This document shows positions 43,776-52,513 of a stretch of 64,000 bases of DNA, piece after piece. A program made the position numbers and the translations under genes. The DNA lies in NCBI RefSeq assembly GCF_000242435.1, contig NZ_JH591189.1, positions 133,370-197,369 of the forward strand, given 5' to 3'. How positions within the stretch are numbered: the stretch's first letter is position 1; the number at the start of each line of letters is the position of its first letter. This DNA is from Dialister succinatiphilus YIT 11850 (GTDB lineage Bacteria; Bacillota; Negativicutes; Veillonellales; Dialisteraceae). The notes below the pieces were generated by a model that saw only the letters and a list, made by a program, of their open reading frames with translations, ran no database searches and was not told the origin of the DNA.

Positions 43776-46154
43776 ATGAAAAAAGTCATTGAGACCACGA
43801 TTCCTCTTCAAGAGCTGAATCGTTCTGCCATGACGGAAAAGACGAAAAAAAATCATCCCAGAAACATGCATCCCTGGTGGAAGCGGAGCCCTGTGTATTC
43901 CAGTGCCGCTCTTCTGGCCGCTCTTTTATGGGACGCACCTTCTGACGAGGAGAGAATAGAAGCAGTGCAGCAGGACCTGATCCACCTGGCCTGGGGAAAA
44001 GATTACGACTTCTGGCCGGAAAATGAGGTAATGTATTCCGATAGAGAACATGCGGATGGATTTAGGGATGGAAGATATTGCCATGATGAATTCGATGAGA
44101 AAATTCTGGATAAGTGGTATCCGGGCGACACATATCGGGACTCCTGGGAATGGGGAGGCATTCAACCCACGCTGATTCATGAGGAGAGACCCATCATCTG
44201 TGATCCCTTTTGTGGATATGGCGGCCTGGAGCTGGCGGCTGACAAACTGGCACTCTCTGTGAAGGCTGGCGACCTGAATCCTGTGGCCGCACTTCTTACC
44301 AGAGCAGTTCTGGAACTCCCTCGATTCTGTGCAGACTGGGATCCCATCAATCCTGGGATCCAGTCCGATTTTGAAGCAATCATCGGAGATGCAGGTGATG
44401 ATCTCCTTTACTATGGAGAACGGCTGAAAGAGAAAGTTTACAAAAAAATGGCGTCCTTCTATCCGGACATTGCATTGCCTGATGGAACAAAGGCCCCTGC
44501 CTACGCCTATGTGTGGGTAAGGACTATGAAATGCCCCAACCCTGCCTGCGGATACGAAATGCCCATGGCCGGCAGTTTTATCCTTTCGGAGCAGAAGGGA
44601 AAAGAATTCTGGGCAGAGCCGGTCTGGGAAGAGGGAAAGCTTCATTTCCATGTGCATCGGGGACTGTGCCCGGAGGATAAGAAAACCAATAAGCATGGAA
44701 GCCGGGGCGCCCGCTTTATCTGCCCCCACTGCGGTGCTATTACAACGGATCAAAGTGTAATAGAAGCAGGGCAGAAGGGGCAGCTTCATTACCGGATGAT
44801 GGCGGTGGCGGCAGAAACCAAAGAAAGCCGTATCTTTGTAGAACCCGATGAGGCGCAGCTTCGTGCAGCCAAAGCGAGAAAGACAAAGGATGTGCCGGAA
44901 GGCCGGATTCCCGATAATTCCCGCTGGTTTTCCACACCCCGTTTTGGAATGAAAAACTTCTCCGATCTTTATCTTCCCCGTCAGATGTATCTTTTGGAAT
45001 CCATGTGCAGCCTGCTTCCTGATGTAATCAGGGAAATTCAGAAGGATGTTGACCATGCTTTGGGAAATACAACTCCTGATACCCGCTCATTGGAAGAGGG
45101 GGGGACAGGTTCTACCGCTTACAGCCAGGCATTGGGTGTGTATCTGGGACTTGCCATCAGCTATTTGTCGGATTATCAGTCCACCTGCTGCTCCTGGGAC
45201 CATCGGAAAGGATATTTACGTTCTTCCATTACGAGGAATGCACTTCCCATGACATGGGTCATAGGGGAGGGGAATCCTTTTTCCACGGTTTCGGGTAATT
45301 TTGATTCTCTTGTGAAAAAAATCGCTCCGGGCTTTTATTACAGCTTTGTGGGAATAAGAGTGAAGGAGGGAGATACGTGTAAGACGTTATATCCCAATAA
45401 GATTGAAGTGAAGCAGGTAAATGCGCTGCAGATTTCATTTCCCAAGGACTCTGTCCTTTTTACGGAACTTCCCTACTATGATCATATAGGATATGCCGAT
45501 TTATCGGATTACTACTATATTTGGCTGAGGAAATGCCTGAAGGATATCTATCCGGAGCTGTTTTCGGAAAAGGAGACGCCAAAGGATGAACTTTCTTCTA
45601 TTCCGGAACATTATGGCGGAAACAGGGAAAAAGCCCTGGCAGCCTATCGTAATGGATTAACGCAGCTTTTCACCCATTTCTATCCGTCTGCCTCTACAGA
45701 GTATCCATCCCTTGTCTTCTTCGAGTACCAGGAGGACGAAGAGGCGCCTAATGCTGAGAATAAGAAAGCAGGGCTTTCTCCTTTTGGTTATCTGCTGAAA
45801 AGCATAATGAACAGCGGATTTATGATTACTGCCCTGTGGCCCATTCGGACGGCCAGGGCAGGAGTGGCAGGCAAATCCATACGGACTGCTGTGGTTTTCC
45901 GTAAGGGCGGGGAAAAGAGACCGGCCGCTTCGAAGAGAGATTTCATCGCGGCACTAAAAAGAGAATTACCTGACATTTTGGGTAAAGCTTATGAAGGAAC
46001 GGATGATGAAAAGGATCGGTATATTGTGGGACTGGGTATGGGCCTCCAGATTTTTACAAGCTTCCGGTCTGTGCTCAATGCAGATGGAAGCACTATGACA
46101 CTGGAAGAGGCGCTGCCCATTCTGAGGCAGACAATTGACAGGAGGGAATCATGA
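43776..46154 (+). CDS. Second DUF1156 methylase homologue with degenerate motif IV
   Basis: The 792-residue paralogue of the preceding gene starts MKKVIETTIPLQELNRSA, with HPWWKRSPVYSS replacing HLWWARRPLAA. Motif I is kept (CDPFCGYGGLELAA, then GDLNPVAALL), as are the zinc-ribbon cysteines (CPNPACGY, CPHCG). Motif IV reads TELPYYDH (Glu564-Leu-Pro-Tyr) instead of DPPY, so the catalytic aspartate is gone. It may be a non-catalytic partner for specificity. The ATG at 43776 follows AAGGGAG. The stop overlaps the next start (ATGA). Confidence 0.85.
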   Translation: MKKVIETTIPLQELNRSAMTEKTKKNHPRNMHPWWKRSPVYSSAALLAALLWDAPSDEERIEAVQQDLIHLAWGKDYDFWPENEVMYSDREHADGFRDGRYCHDEFDEKILDKWYPGDTYRDSWEWGGIQPTLIHEERPIICDPFCGYGGLELAADKLALSVKAGDLNPVAALLTRAVLELPRFCADWDPINPGIQSDFEAIIGDAGDDLLYYGERLKEKVYKKMASFYPDIALPDGTKAPAYAYVWVRTMKCPNPACGYEMPMAGSFILSEQKGKEFWAEPVWEEGKLHFHVHRGLCPEDKKTNKHGSRGARFICPHCGAITTDQSVIEAGQKGQLHYRMMAVAAETKESRIFVEPDEAQLRAAKARKTKDVPEGRIPDNSRWFSTPRFGMKNFSDLYLPRQMYLLESMCSLLPDVIREIQKDVDHALGNTTPDTRSLEEGGTGSTAYSQALGVYLGLAISYLSDYQSTCCSWDHRKGYLRSSITRNALPMTWVIGEGNPFSTVSGNFDSLVKKIAPGFYYSFVGIRVKEGDTCKTLYPNKIEVKQVNALQISFPKDSVLFTELPYYDHIGYADLSDYYYIWLRKCLKDIYPELFSEKETPKDELSSIPEHYGGNREKALAAYRNGLTQLFTHFYPSASTEYPSLVFFEYQEDEEAPNAENKKAGLSPFGYLLKSIMNSGFMITALWPIRTARAGVAGKSIRTAVVFRKGGEKRPAASKRDFIAALKRELPDILGKAYEGTDDEKDRYIVGLGMGLQIFTSFRSVLNADGSTMTLEEALPILRQTIDRRES

Positions 46155-49100
46155 TGCCGGAGAAAAGTAATTATGATATGGTGCAGGAGGGATTTAATAT
46201 TCTTCTGCCCATGCTTTCCGGATATGTATGTGCGGAAATGCACAGGATCTATGGAAATCAGTGGTGGATGGAAGTGCGGGAAGCACTGACAGACACCGAT
46301 CATCATGAGGCGGATGTACCGGTGGACGGTACCTATGCTATGCTGCAGGACTCCCTGGATATGTCCAACTGCCTTCGTCTCATCAACCGTCGGTGGAGAT
46401 ACGTATTCAGTCAGAAAATGTCCCTCAGCCACAGAAACTGGGCCTCTGAGCTGCAGGGGGTGCGAAATAAGGTGGCTCATCGGGGCTCCGGCGATTTATC
46501 CCAGGGAGATGCGGAACGGGCGCTGGACACCATGGCTCGCTTGTGTGAAAGCATCGACGCGGAAGCGACAGAACAAATCCGTGCTTTGTACCGCCAGCTT
46601 AGGTATGGCTCAAAGGAAGGAACTACCGGCGTTACGGAAAATACGACACCGGTGGATCAGCTGAAGGCAAAAAATAAGGATAACATTGCCGATGTAGTCA
46701 AGTACAAGGTCATAGATAATCTGCCAAGCTGGCGGGATGTGATGGAACCCCATCCCGATGTGGCGGAAGGCAGGTATCGGGCAGCGGAATTTGCGGCAGA
46801 CCTGGCCCAGGTGGCCAGAGGCGAGGGTGCCTACGAATACAGGGATCCGGTGGAGTTCTTTAATCGTACCTATGTGACAGAAGGCATGAAGACACTTCTG
46901 GTGCAGTCTCTGGAAAGGGTGTCCGGTAAGGGCGGAGAACCGGTAATCCAGCTTAAAACAGCCTTTGGCGGCGGCAAGACCCACAGTATGCTGGCCCTTT
47001 ATCATATGCTTCGCGGTAAAACGACCATCGATTCCATTCCCGTGGTGAAACCGGCACTGGAAAAAGCAGGGCTTACAGCACTGCCGAAGGCCAATGTAGC
47101 TGTATTGGTCGGAACGGCACTGGATCCATCAAAACGGAAAAATCCGGCCACACTTCCCGGTTATACAGTGAGCACCATCTGGGGCGAAATGGCCTTCCAG
47201 CTGGTGACCTCTGCAGGGAAACCGGAGCTCTATGGGAAGTACATCCGTGATGCAGACCGTAAGGGAACTTCGCCGGGCTCTGAAAATCTGAAAAATCTTT
47301 TCAATGAGTGCGGCCCCTGCCTCATACTGATGGACGAACTGGTGGCCTATGGAAAGAAACTGTATGGGAAGGATGACCTGCCGGCGGGTACCTATGATAA
47401 CTTTATTACCTTTATCCAGGAAGTAACGGAGGCGGCAAGAGCCAGCGCAAACAGTCTGGTGGTGGCATCTATTCCGGAGTCCGATATTGAAATCGGTGGC
47501 GCAGCAGGGCAGAAGGTATTGGAGACCATCCAGCATACCTTCGGCAGAATGGAAGCCATCTGGAAACCGGTAGCTGCCAGCGAAGGCTTTGAAGTGGTAC
47601 GGCGCAGACTTTTCCTGCGCTGCAAGGATGATGCAGCCAGGGAAAAGGTGTGTGAAGTCTTCAGTCAGATGTACAGAGATCATCCCGACGAATTTCCTGT
47701 GGAGGCCAGGGAGCTGGACTATAAAAATCGTCTGATTTCCAGCTATCCTATCCATCCGGAGGTTTTTGACAGGCTTTATGAAGACTGGGCTACTTTGGAA
47801 GATTTCCAGCGTACCAGAGGTGTGCTGCGCCTCATGGCGGCGGTGATTCATGCACTGTGGATGGCCAATGATGAAAGCCCCATGATCATGCCGGGCTCCC
47901 TGCCCTTGGATACATCGGGCGTGCGGGAGGAGCTGCTGCGCTACTTGCCGGAGACATGGAGCAGTATTGTAGATAAGGAAGTGGATGGAAAAGAGTCCGT
48001 TCCCTACGAAAAAGAAAAGTCCAATCCTCATTACGCACAGCGTATGGCCTGCCGGCGGGTGGCAAGAACCATCATGCTGGGCAGTGCGCCCGGAACGGCA
48101 GCCATGAGAAATCAGGGCATCCGGGGAATCGAGATTTCCGGAATCATGCTGGGAACCGTGCAGCCAGGAGAAAATCCGGCACTCTTTAAGGATGCGCTGA
48201 ATACACTCCACGGATCGCTGGTGTATCTGTATACCAGTCCCAACGGCAGCCGTTACTGGTATGATACGAAGCCTACGCTGAAGAAGACAGCCGAAGACAG
48301 GGCTTCCCAGTTCTCTTCCGCCAATGTGGAGGAAGAACTGGAAAGAAGACTGAGAAAGGTCCGCAAAGAACCTCCCTTTGGAGGCATCCACATCTGCCCC
48401 GATTCTTCCAATGATGTGCCCGATGAGCAGCGGGTGCGTCTGGTCATCCTGAAGCCGGCGGATACGTACAAGCAGACTGATTCCAGGGCTATGAAAATGG
48501 CGGAGGATATTTTAAATAACCGCGGCACATCACCTCGTATGTATAAGAATATGCTTGTCTTCATGGCACCGGATGCCAATAAGCTGGGCGCCCTGGTGCA
48601 GGAAACAAGACGGTATCTGGCGTGGAGCTCTATCGATAAGGAAAAGGAAGAGCTCAATCTGGATGGAAACCAGAGACGGGAGACTGAAAACAATTTAAAG
48701 CGCAGCAGCCAGACAGTGGACATGCGTCTTAAGGAACTATACTGCCATCTGCTGGTGCCATCCATCGATGAATATGGCGATATGAAGAAAGTTTTATGGG
48801 ATCCAATCAATGTGGGTGGCGGCACTGATACGATTCCCACCAAAGCAAGCCGGAGCTTGGAGGGAGCGGAGCAGCTCATCATCAAATGGGCACCGACGCT
48901 TTTGAAAATGACACTGGACGATATGCTGTGGAAGGACGTCAATCATATTTCCATCAAAAGATTATGGGATTATCTAAGCACCTACCTCTACCTGCCAAGA
49001 CTTTCCGAATTCAACGTTTTGGAAGGAGCTATCCGCGACGGACTGGAATCCAAGGAATTCTTCGCCCTGGCAGCCGATTTCGATGGAACGCGCTATGTGG

Positions 49101-49558
49101 ACCTGAAACTGGGGCAGCCGGCCTTCAGTCTTCATGACTCGGACCTTCTGGTCAAGGTGGATGTGGCAAAGAAGCAGCTGGAAGAGGACAGGAAAAGGAA
49201 AGAAGAAAACCATCCAAAGAATGTGGAAACGGATCCGGAACCGAATATCAACGGTTATCCTTCCTCTTCCATTGAAAGCAATTCCCACAGTGATTCCACA
49301 GTGTCTGATTCCCAGAAAAAGGCCAGAAATACCCATTTCTTCATGTCGGCCAATCTGGATTCCCTCCGGGCTATTCGGGATATGGGTACATACCTGAAAG
49401 AGGTCATCAACCACCTGGAAGAAGTAGATGGAGCGAAGGTGACTATCACCCTTGATGTGCAGATGGAAGCGCCGAACGGAACACCCGATGATACGGTGCG
49501 GACTGTGAGTGAGAACTGCAGAACACTGAAGGTAAAAGAATTTGGATTTGATGATTAA
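46151..49558 (+). CDS. DUF499-type ATPase with N-terminal HEPN-like region
   Basis: The 1135-residue P-loop protein has Walker A AFGGGKTHS (Lys276) and Walker B ILMDELVAYG (Asp395, Glu396), typical of the DUF499 family of defence-associated ATPases. The first 120 residues (VCAEMHRIYGNQWW, ELQGVRNKVAHRG) resemble the Swt1-type HEPN region often fused there; RNKVAH contains the RxxxxH-like motif of HEPN domains. A helical and charged C-terminus follows, with a serine-rich linker near 1030. It overlaps the methylase gene by 4 bp and ends the operon. Confidence 0.85.
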   Translation: MMPEKSNYDMVQEGFNILLPMLSGYVCAEMHRIYGNQWWMEVREALTDTDHHEADVPVDGTYAMLQDSLDMSNCLRLINRRWRYVFSQKMSLSHRNWASELQGVRNKVAHRGSGDLSQGDAERALDTMARLCESIDAEATEQIRALYRQLRYGSKEGTTGVTENTTPVDQLKAKNKDNIADVVKYKVIDNLPSWRDVMEPHPDVAEGRYRAAEFAADLAQVARGEGAYEYRDPVEFFNRTYVTEGMKTLLVQSLERVSGKGGEPVIQLKTAFGGGKTHSMLALYHMLRGKTTIDSIPVVKPALEKAGLTALPKANVAVLVGTALDPSKRKNPATLPGYTVSTIWGEMAFQLVTSAGKPELYGKYIRDADRKGTSPGSENLKNLFNECGPCLILMDELVAYGKKLYGKDDLPAGTYDNFITFIQEVTEAARASANSLVVASIPESDIEIGGAAGQKVLETIQHTFGRMEAIWKPVAASEGFEVVRRRLFLRCKDDAAREKVCEVFSQMYRDHPDEFPVEARELDYKNRLISSYPIHPEVFDRLYEDWATLEDFQRTRGVLRLMAAVIHALWMANDESPMIMPGSLPLDTSGVREELLRYLPETWSSIVDKEVDGKESVPYEKEKSNPHYAQRMACRRVARTIMLGSAPGTAAMRNQGIRGIEISGIMLGTVQPGENPALFKDALNTLHGSLVYLYTSPNGSRYWYDTKPTLKKTAEDRASQFSSANVEEELERRLRKVRKEPPFGGIHICPDSSNDVPDEQRVRLVILKPADTYKQTDSRAMKMAEDILNNRGTSPRMYKNMLVFMAPDANKLGALVQETRRYLAWSSIDKEKEELNLDGNQRRETENNLKRSSQTVDMRLKELYCHLLVPSIDEYGDMKKVLWDPINVGGGTDTIPTKASRSLEGAEQLIIKWAPTLLKMTLDDMLWKDVNHISIKRLWDYLSTYLYLPRLSEFNVLEGAIRDGLESKEFFALAADFDGTRYVDLKLGQPAFSLHDSDLLVKVDVAKKQLEEDRKRKEENHPKNVETDPEPNINGYPSSSIESNSHSDSTVSDSQKKARNTHFFMSANLDSLRAIRDMGTYLKEVINHLEEVDGAKVTITLDVQMEAPNGTPDDTVRTVSENCRTLKVKEFGFDD

Positions 49559-49643
49559 GATCTCACAACATTCAATTCATTATTTGGAGTCAGCTGACGC
49601 AGCGTCAGTCAGGTAGTCCTTTTGAGGCCTGGATGGCCCACAC

Positions 49644-49707
49644 AAAAATAGCCTGATGATGTCAATGCCGGTCTTTAGGGACCCGTTTACATCATCAGGC
49701 TATTTTT
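49644..49707. terminator. Bidirectional terminator after the defence-like operon
   Basis: AAAAATAGCCTGATGATGT and ACATCATCAGGCTATTTTT are perfect 19-bp arms around 26 bases. The remaining gap 49559-49889 shows only AT-rich -10-like boxes such as TATAAT at about 49855. Confidence 0.9.
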
Positions 49708-49889
49708 GTACCCTAAATCAGGCCTTAAAAGACCTTCTGTACCGGTCAGTGCCGTCAATCCTCCCAATGCATCGAATGTCCTATAAGCGAGACTCCAGAT
49801 AAAGGGCAATCCACCATATAAAGGATAAGATGAAAGGGTACAATAAAAGATATGATATAATCAAAATAAAAAAGACAGGAGATGAGATA

Positions 49890-50579
49890 ATGGATCTTTA
49901 TGAAGAGGCTGTAGCCACAGAGTATATGACTCTGATTCAGGCATTAAAGTGTCTTCCTGGAGTCATGCCTAACAAATCAAAAGAAATTATGAGTCCTGAT
50001 TACAGTGGAGTTGAGTATTCGCGATACAAAATAGGTAAAACAGAGTTAACAGAAGCGGATTATAATGAATTATGGATTGAAATACCATCCCCATATGGAA
50101 AAACAATCAGAACCAGCCCCCAGGGGGCCAGGATACTCTTAAAACTGTACTATAACGGAGATTTAATATTAAAAAAAGGAGAGAAGATTTCCAAAGAGAC
50201 AGGATTACAGGAATATATTGAAAAAGGAAAGTACTTTGCTCAAAAAGCGGAGCAGCTTAGACGTGATGATGAGCATAGGGCGTATCTTTTGGAAAATCCG
50301 GAAAAAATTAAGGAATCTGACTTTTCATATGGTCTGTTAGATAAATTATTTTGGAAAAAGTTTGGTGCCATACGCGGTGCAGAATCACTGGTCTTAGATG
50401 GGATTGAGGTAACTAAATATGTTTCCGTGTATAAAAGTAATTCAGGCAAAAGCCAGGATTCAGAAGTAGTTTTCAGTTGGGTAGATTCCAATGGCGAGAA
50501 GCAAGTACTCAAAAAGGCAAGCAGCTTCAAGGAAAATCGTCGAAATGACCCTGATAGGGATTGGGGATTGCCGGATTAA
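49890..50579 (+). CDS. Hypothetical protein between defence modules
   Basis: The 229-residue product starts MDLYEEAVATEYMTLIQALK with AGGAG eight bases upstream; a longer frame lacks a site. It is charged and soluble, with an internal lysine-rich stretch (LKLYYNGDLILKKGEKI) and an Asp/Arg-rich end (NDPDRDWGLPD). The first part (LIQALKCLPGVMPNKSKEI) is helical. I recognise no family. Its place between a methylase-helicase operon and nuclease-helicase genes suggests a defence accessory or a regulator. Confidence 0.6.
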   Translation: MDLYEEAVATEYMTLIQALKCLPGVMPNKSKEIMSPDYSGVEYSRYKIGKTELTEADYNELWIEIPSPYGKTIRTSPQGARILLKLYYNGDLILKKGEKISKETGLQEYIEKGKYFAQKAEQLRRDDEHRAYLLENPEKIKESDFSYGLLDKLFWKKFGAIRGAESLVLDGIEVTKYVSVYKSNSGKSQDSEVVFSWVDSNGEKQVLKKASSFKENRRNDPDRDWGLPD

Positions 50580-50596
50580 TCTTTTATATCATATAA

Positions 50597-50622
50597 AAAA
50601 GCTCCCGGAGGGGAGCTTTTTG
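50597..50622. terminator. Terminator between convergent genes
   Basis: AAAAAAGCTCCC-GGAG-GGGAGCTTTTT, a perfect stem with A and T runs, usable from both sides. Confidence 0.9.
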
Positions 50623-50630
50623 TGTCAGGA

Positions 50631-52502
50631 TTACTTGAGACGGCTTTCAACATATTTCCTGGTGTCTTCATCCAGGAAATAAACATAGCAGCCTTTCATG
50701 CCGCGGGTGAAGAGGACGCGGTATGTATTTTTGATCATCTGGAGGAAAGATTCTCCAGCCCGGCCAACGGTTCTATCTTTAGTGTTTTCCGGATGACCAA
50801 TCCACTGCTGGCTGGAAATATCATAGACCATGTCTTTTCCTACAATGACACCTGCATAGTCGAATTCAAATCCCTGGGCGGAGTAGATGCAACCAATCTG
50901 AGAGAAGCCGTGGGGGTCCGAAGCCCAGAGGTCGGAACTGGGAATACCTTTGCTTTTCAGTACGCTGGCAGAAAGTTTAGGGTTTGCGTTCCATGGCCGC
51001 CTGTAGGAGCCGATGACTACGTCTTTGTGAAGGTTTCCATCAGGATCCAGTGGAATCGTCCAGTCCCAACAGAATCCGGCTACCATTCTTGCTGTATAGC
51101 CTTCCTGTACTTTTTCTTTCAGCATGTCTTCCACTTCCTGGGGAGTATCCATAATGCGGAAGTCAAAGCTTTCTTCATGGCTGTCCCAGATGGCGTTGGC
51201 TGTCTTCTTGATATCAAGTACATTGTCAATCCATTTGACGAAGGAGTCGGACCCGAGGCAGCGGAACTCTGTTCTTAAAATATAGCGGGCTACCCGGCAT
51301 TCCATATTTTCAGCGTGCTGCTCAATGTAGGCGGCTGATCCGATTTCACCGGGGCGCACGACCTGACGATCATCAATGAAGAAGACTGTCACCAGTCCGG
51401 CAGAAAGAAGCTCGTCAATCTGCTCTCTGCTGGTGCGGGGCTGGAACCGGTTGTTACTGGATTTGCGGATGCGGTGGGCTTCATCACAGATGATGACGGG
51501 AACCTGGTTGGGCTGGGCCCACATGTAGTTATTGAAGTATTTGAACTGACGGGCGTATGCGGCACCTACTTTGGCACGAAGGGTGCTGGTAAAGGCGCGG
51601 GATCCGGTGGCATAGTGAGTTTCTATGTTCTTCAGAGACAGGTCTGCAAGAAGGTTCAGTGCAATTACAGATTTCCCGGTTCCCGGACCGCCGCGGACAA
51701 GGATGCAGTATTTCTGACCGCTCTGTAACGCATGGCGCACTTTGGACATAATCTTGTCGTAAACCAGTTTCTGTTCATCCAAAAGTATATAGTCCTTGTT
51801 TCCCTTGATCATGTTCCCTACATGGTCCATCAGCTTTTTACTCACGTGGGCAGGGCTTCTGGCGATGCGGTCTGCAATGGGGAGCCCCTGGCCTTCTGAA
51901 AGGCGGGAGGTGAGGAATTTTTCAAAGTCCTGCTCCCTGTCAATGGTATAGGCAGGGTATTTTTCCAGGATATGGTCGAATTTGGAATCGGTCAATGCAT
52001 CATGAGGCTTGATATGGTAATTATGAAGATAGGCGCATGCAGACAGGGTGACAGGATCCTCCTGAGTGAAAGCGGTGTTCACATCGTTAAGGTAGGAAAC
52101 GTACTGGCCCACCTGGACAGAGGGATGGAGGACTTCTTTATAGCCATCTGCAAAGCGGGTGAAAACTTCTCCGTCACCATCTATTTCTGAACAGTCAGAC
52201 CACTGTTTGAGCTCGATGATGACAGCATTGTCCTCATGACGGCTGTTCTTCCCTGCAATGAGGCAGTCCAGCCGTTTGGAGGCCAGGGGCATCTGGTATT
52301 CCAGAAGAATCCCATGGTCATAGAGTCCCAGCTTATCAAAGACATTGGCCAGTTCCCGAAGAGAGTTTTCCCAGGATTGGTATTCACCCTTACTGGGCTG
52401 TTCCTGAAAGGCTTTGTAATAGCTTAATGCCAGTTTAGATGCAATGGTACCATGCAGTCCTTCCCAAATGAATGCTTTTGATGGACCTTCATAGAGCTTC
52501 AT
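50631..52502 (-). CDS. DUF2075 helicase with N-terminal nuclease-like domain (2)
   Basis: The 623-residue product has an N-terminal PD-(D/E)XK-like core: Asp79 in RLDCLIAG, then IIELKQW with Glu97 and Lys99. A P-loop follows at 271-278 (GGPGTGKS), with Walker B VIICDEAHR and later motifs FFIDDRQVV, RTEFRC and YSAQGFEFDY. This is the DUF2075/Schlafen-like helicase arrangement. The upstream minus-strand gene is a paralogue with the same order of domains, 11 bp away, so both are one operon. GGAGG precedes the ATG. Likely cleaves or unwinds nucleic acid in defence. Confidence 0.88.
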   Translation of the reverse strand: MKLYEGPSKAFIWEGLHGTIASKLALSYYKAFQEQPSKGEYQSWENSLRELANVFDKLGLYDHGILLEYQMPLASKRLDCLIAGKNSRHEDNAVIIELKQWSDCSEIDGDGEVFTRFADGYKEVLHPSVQVGQYVSYLNDVNTAFTQEDPVTLSACAYLHNYHIKPHDALTDSKFDHILEKYPAYTIDREQDFEKFLTSRLSEGQGLPIADRIARSPAHVSKKLMDHVGNMIKGNKDYILLDEQKLVYDKIMSKVRHALQSGQKYCILVRGGPGTGKSVIALNLLADLSLKNIETHYATGSRAFTSTLRAKVGAAYARQFKYFNNYMWAQPNQVPVIICDEAHRIRKSSNNRFQPRTSREQIDELLSAGLVTVFFIDDRQVVRPGEIGSAAYIEQHAENMECRVARYILRTEFRCLGSDSFVKWIDNVLDIKKTANAIWDSHEESFDFRIMDTPQEVEDMLKEKVQEGYTARMVAGFCWDWTIPLDPDGNLHKDVVIGSYRRPWNANPKLSASVLKSKGIPSSDLWASDPHGFSQIGCIYSAQGFEFDYAGVIVGKDMVYDISSQQWIGHPENTKDRTVGRAGESFLQMIKNTYRVLFTRGMKGCYVYFLDEDTRKYVESRLK

Positions 52503-52513
52503 ATGAGCGCCTC

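Noticed and set aside
37477-49558. Assignment as a complete BREX or DISARM system
   Set aside because: The helicase, methylase and ATPase types fit partly, but PglZ, BrxA/BrxB-like, DrmA, DrmB and DrmC genes are absent from the window, so I kept it as a related but separate operon.
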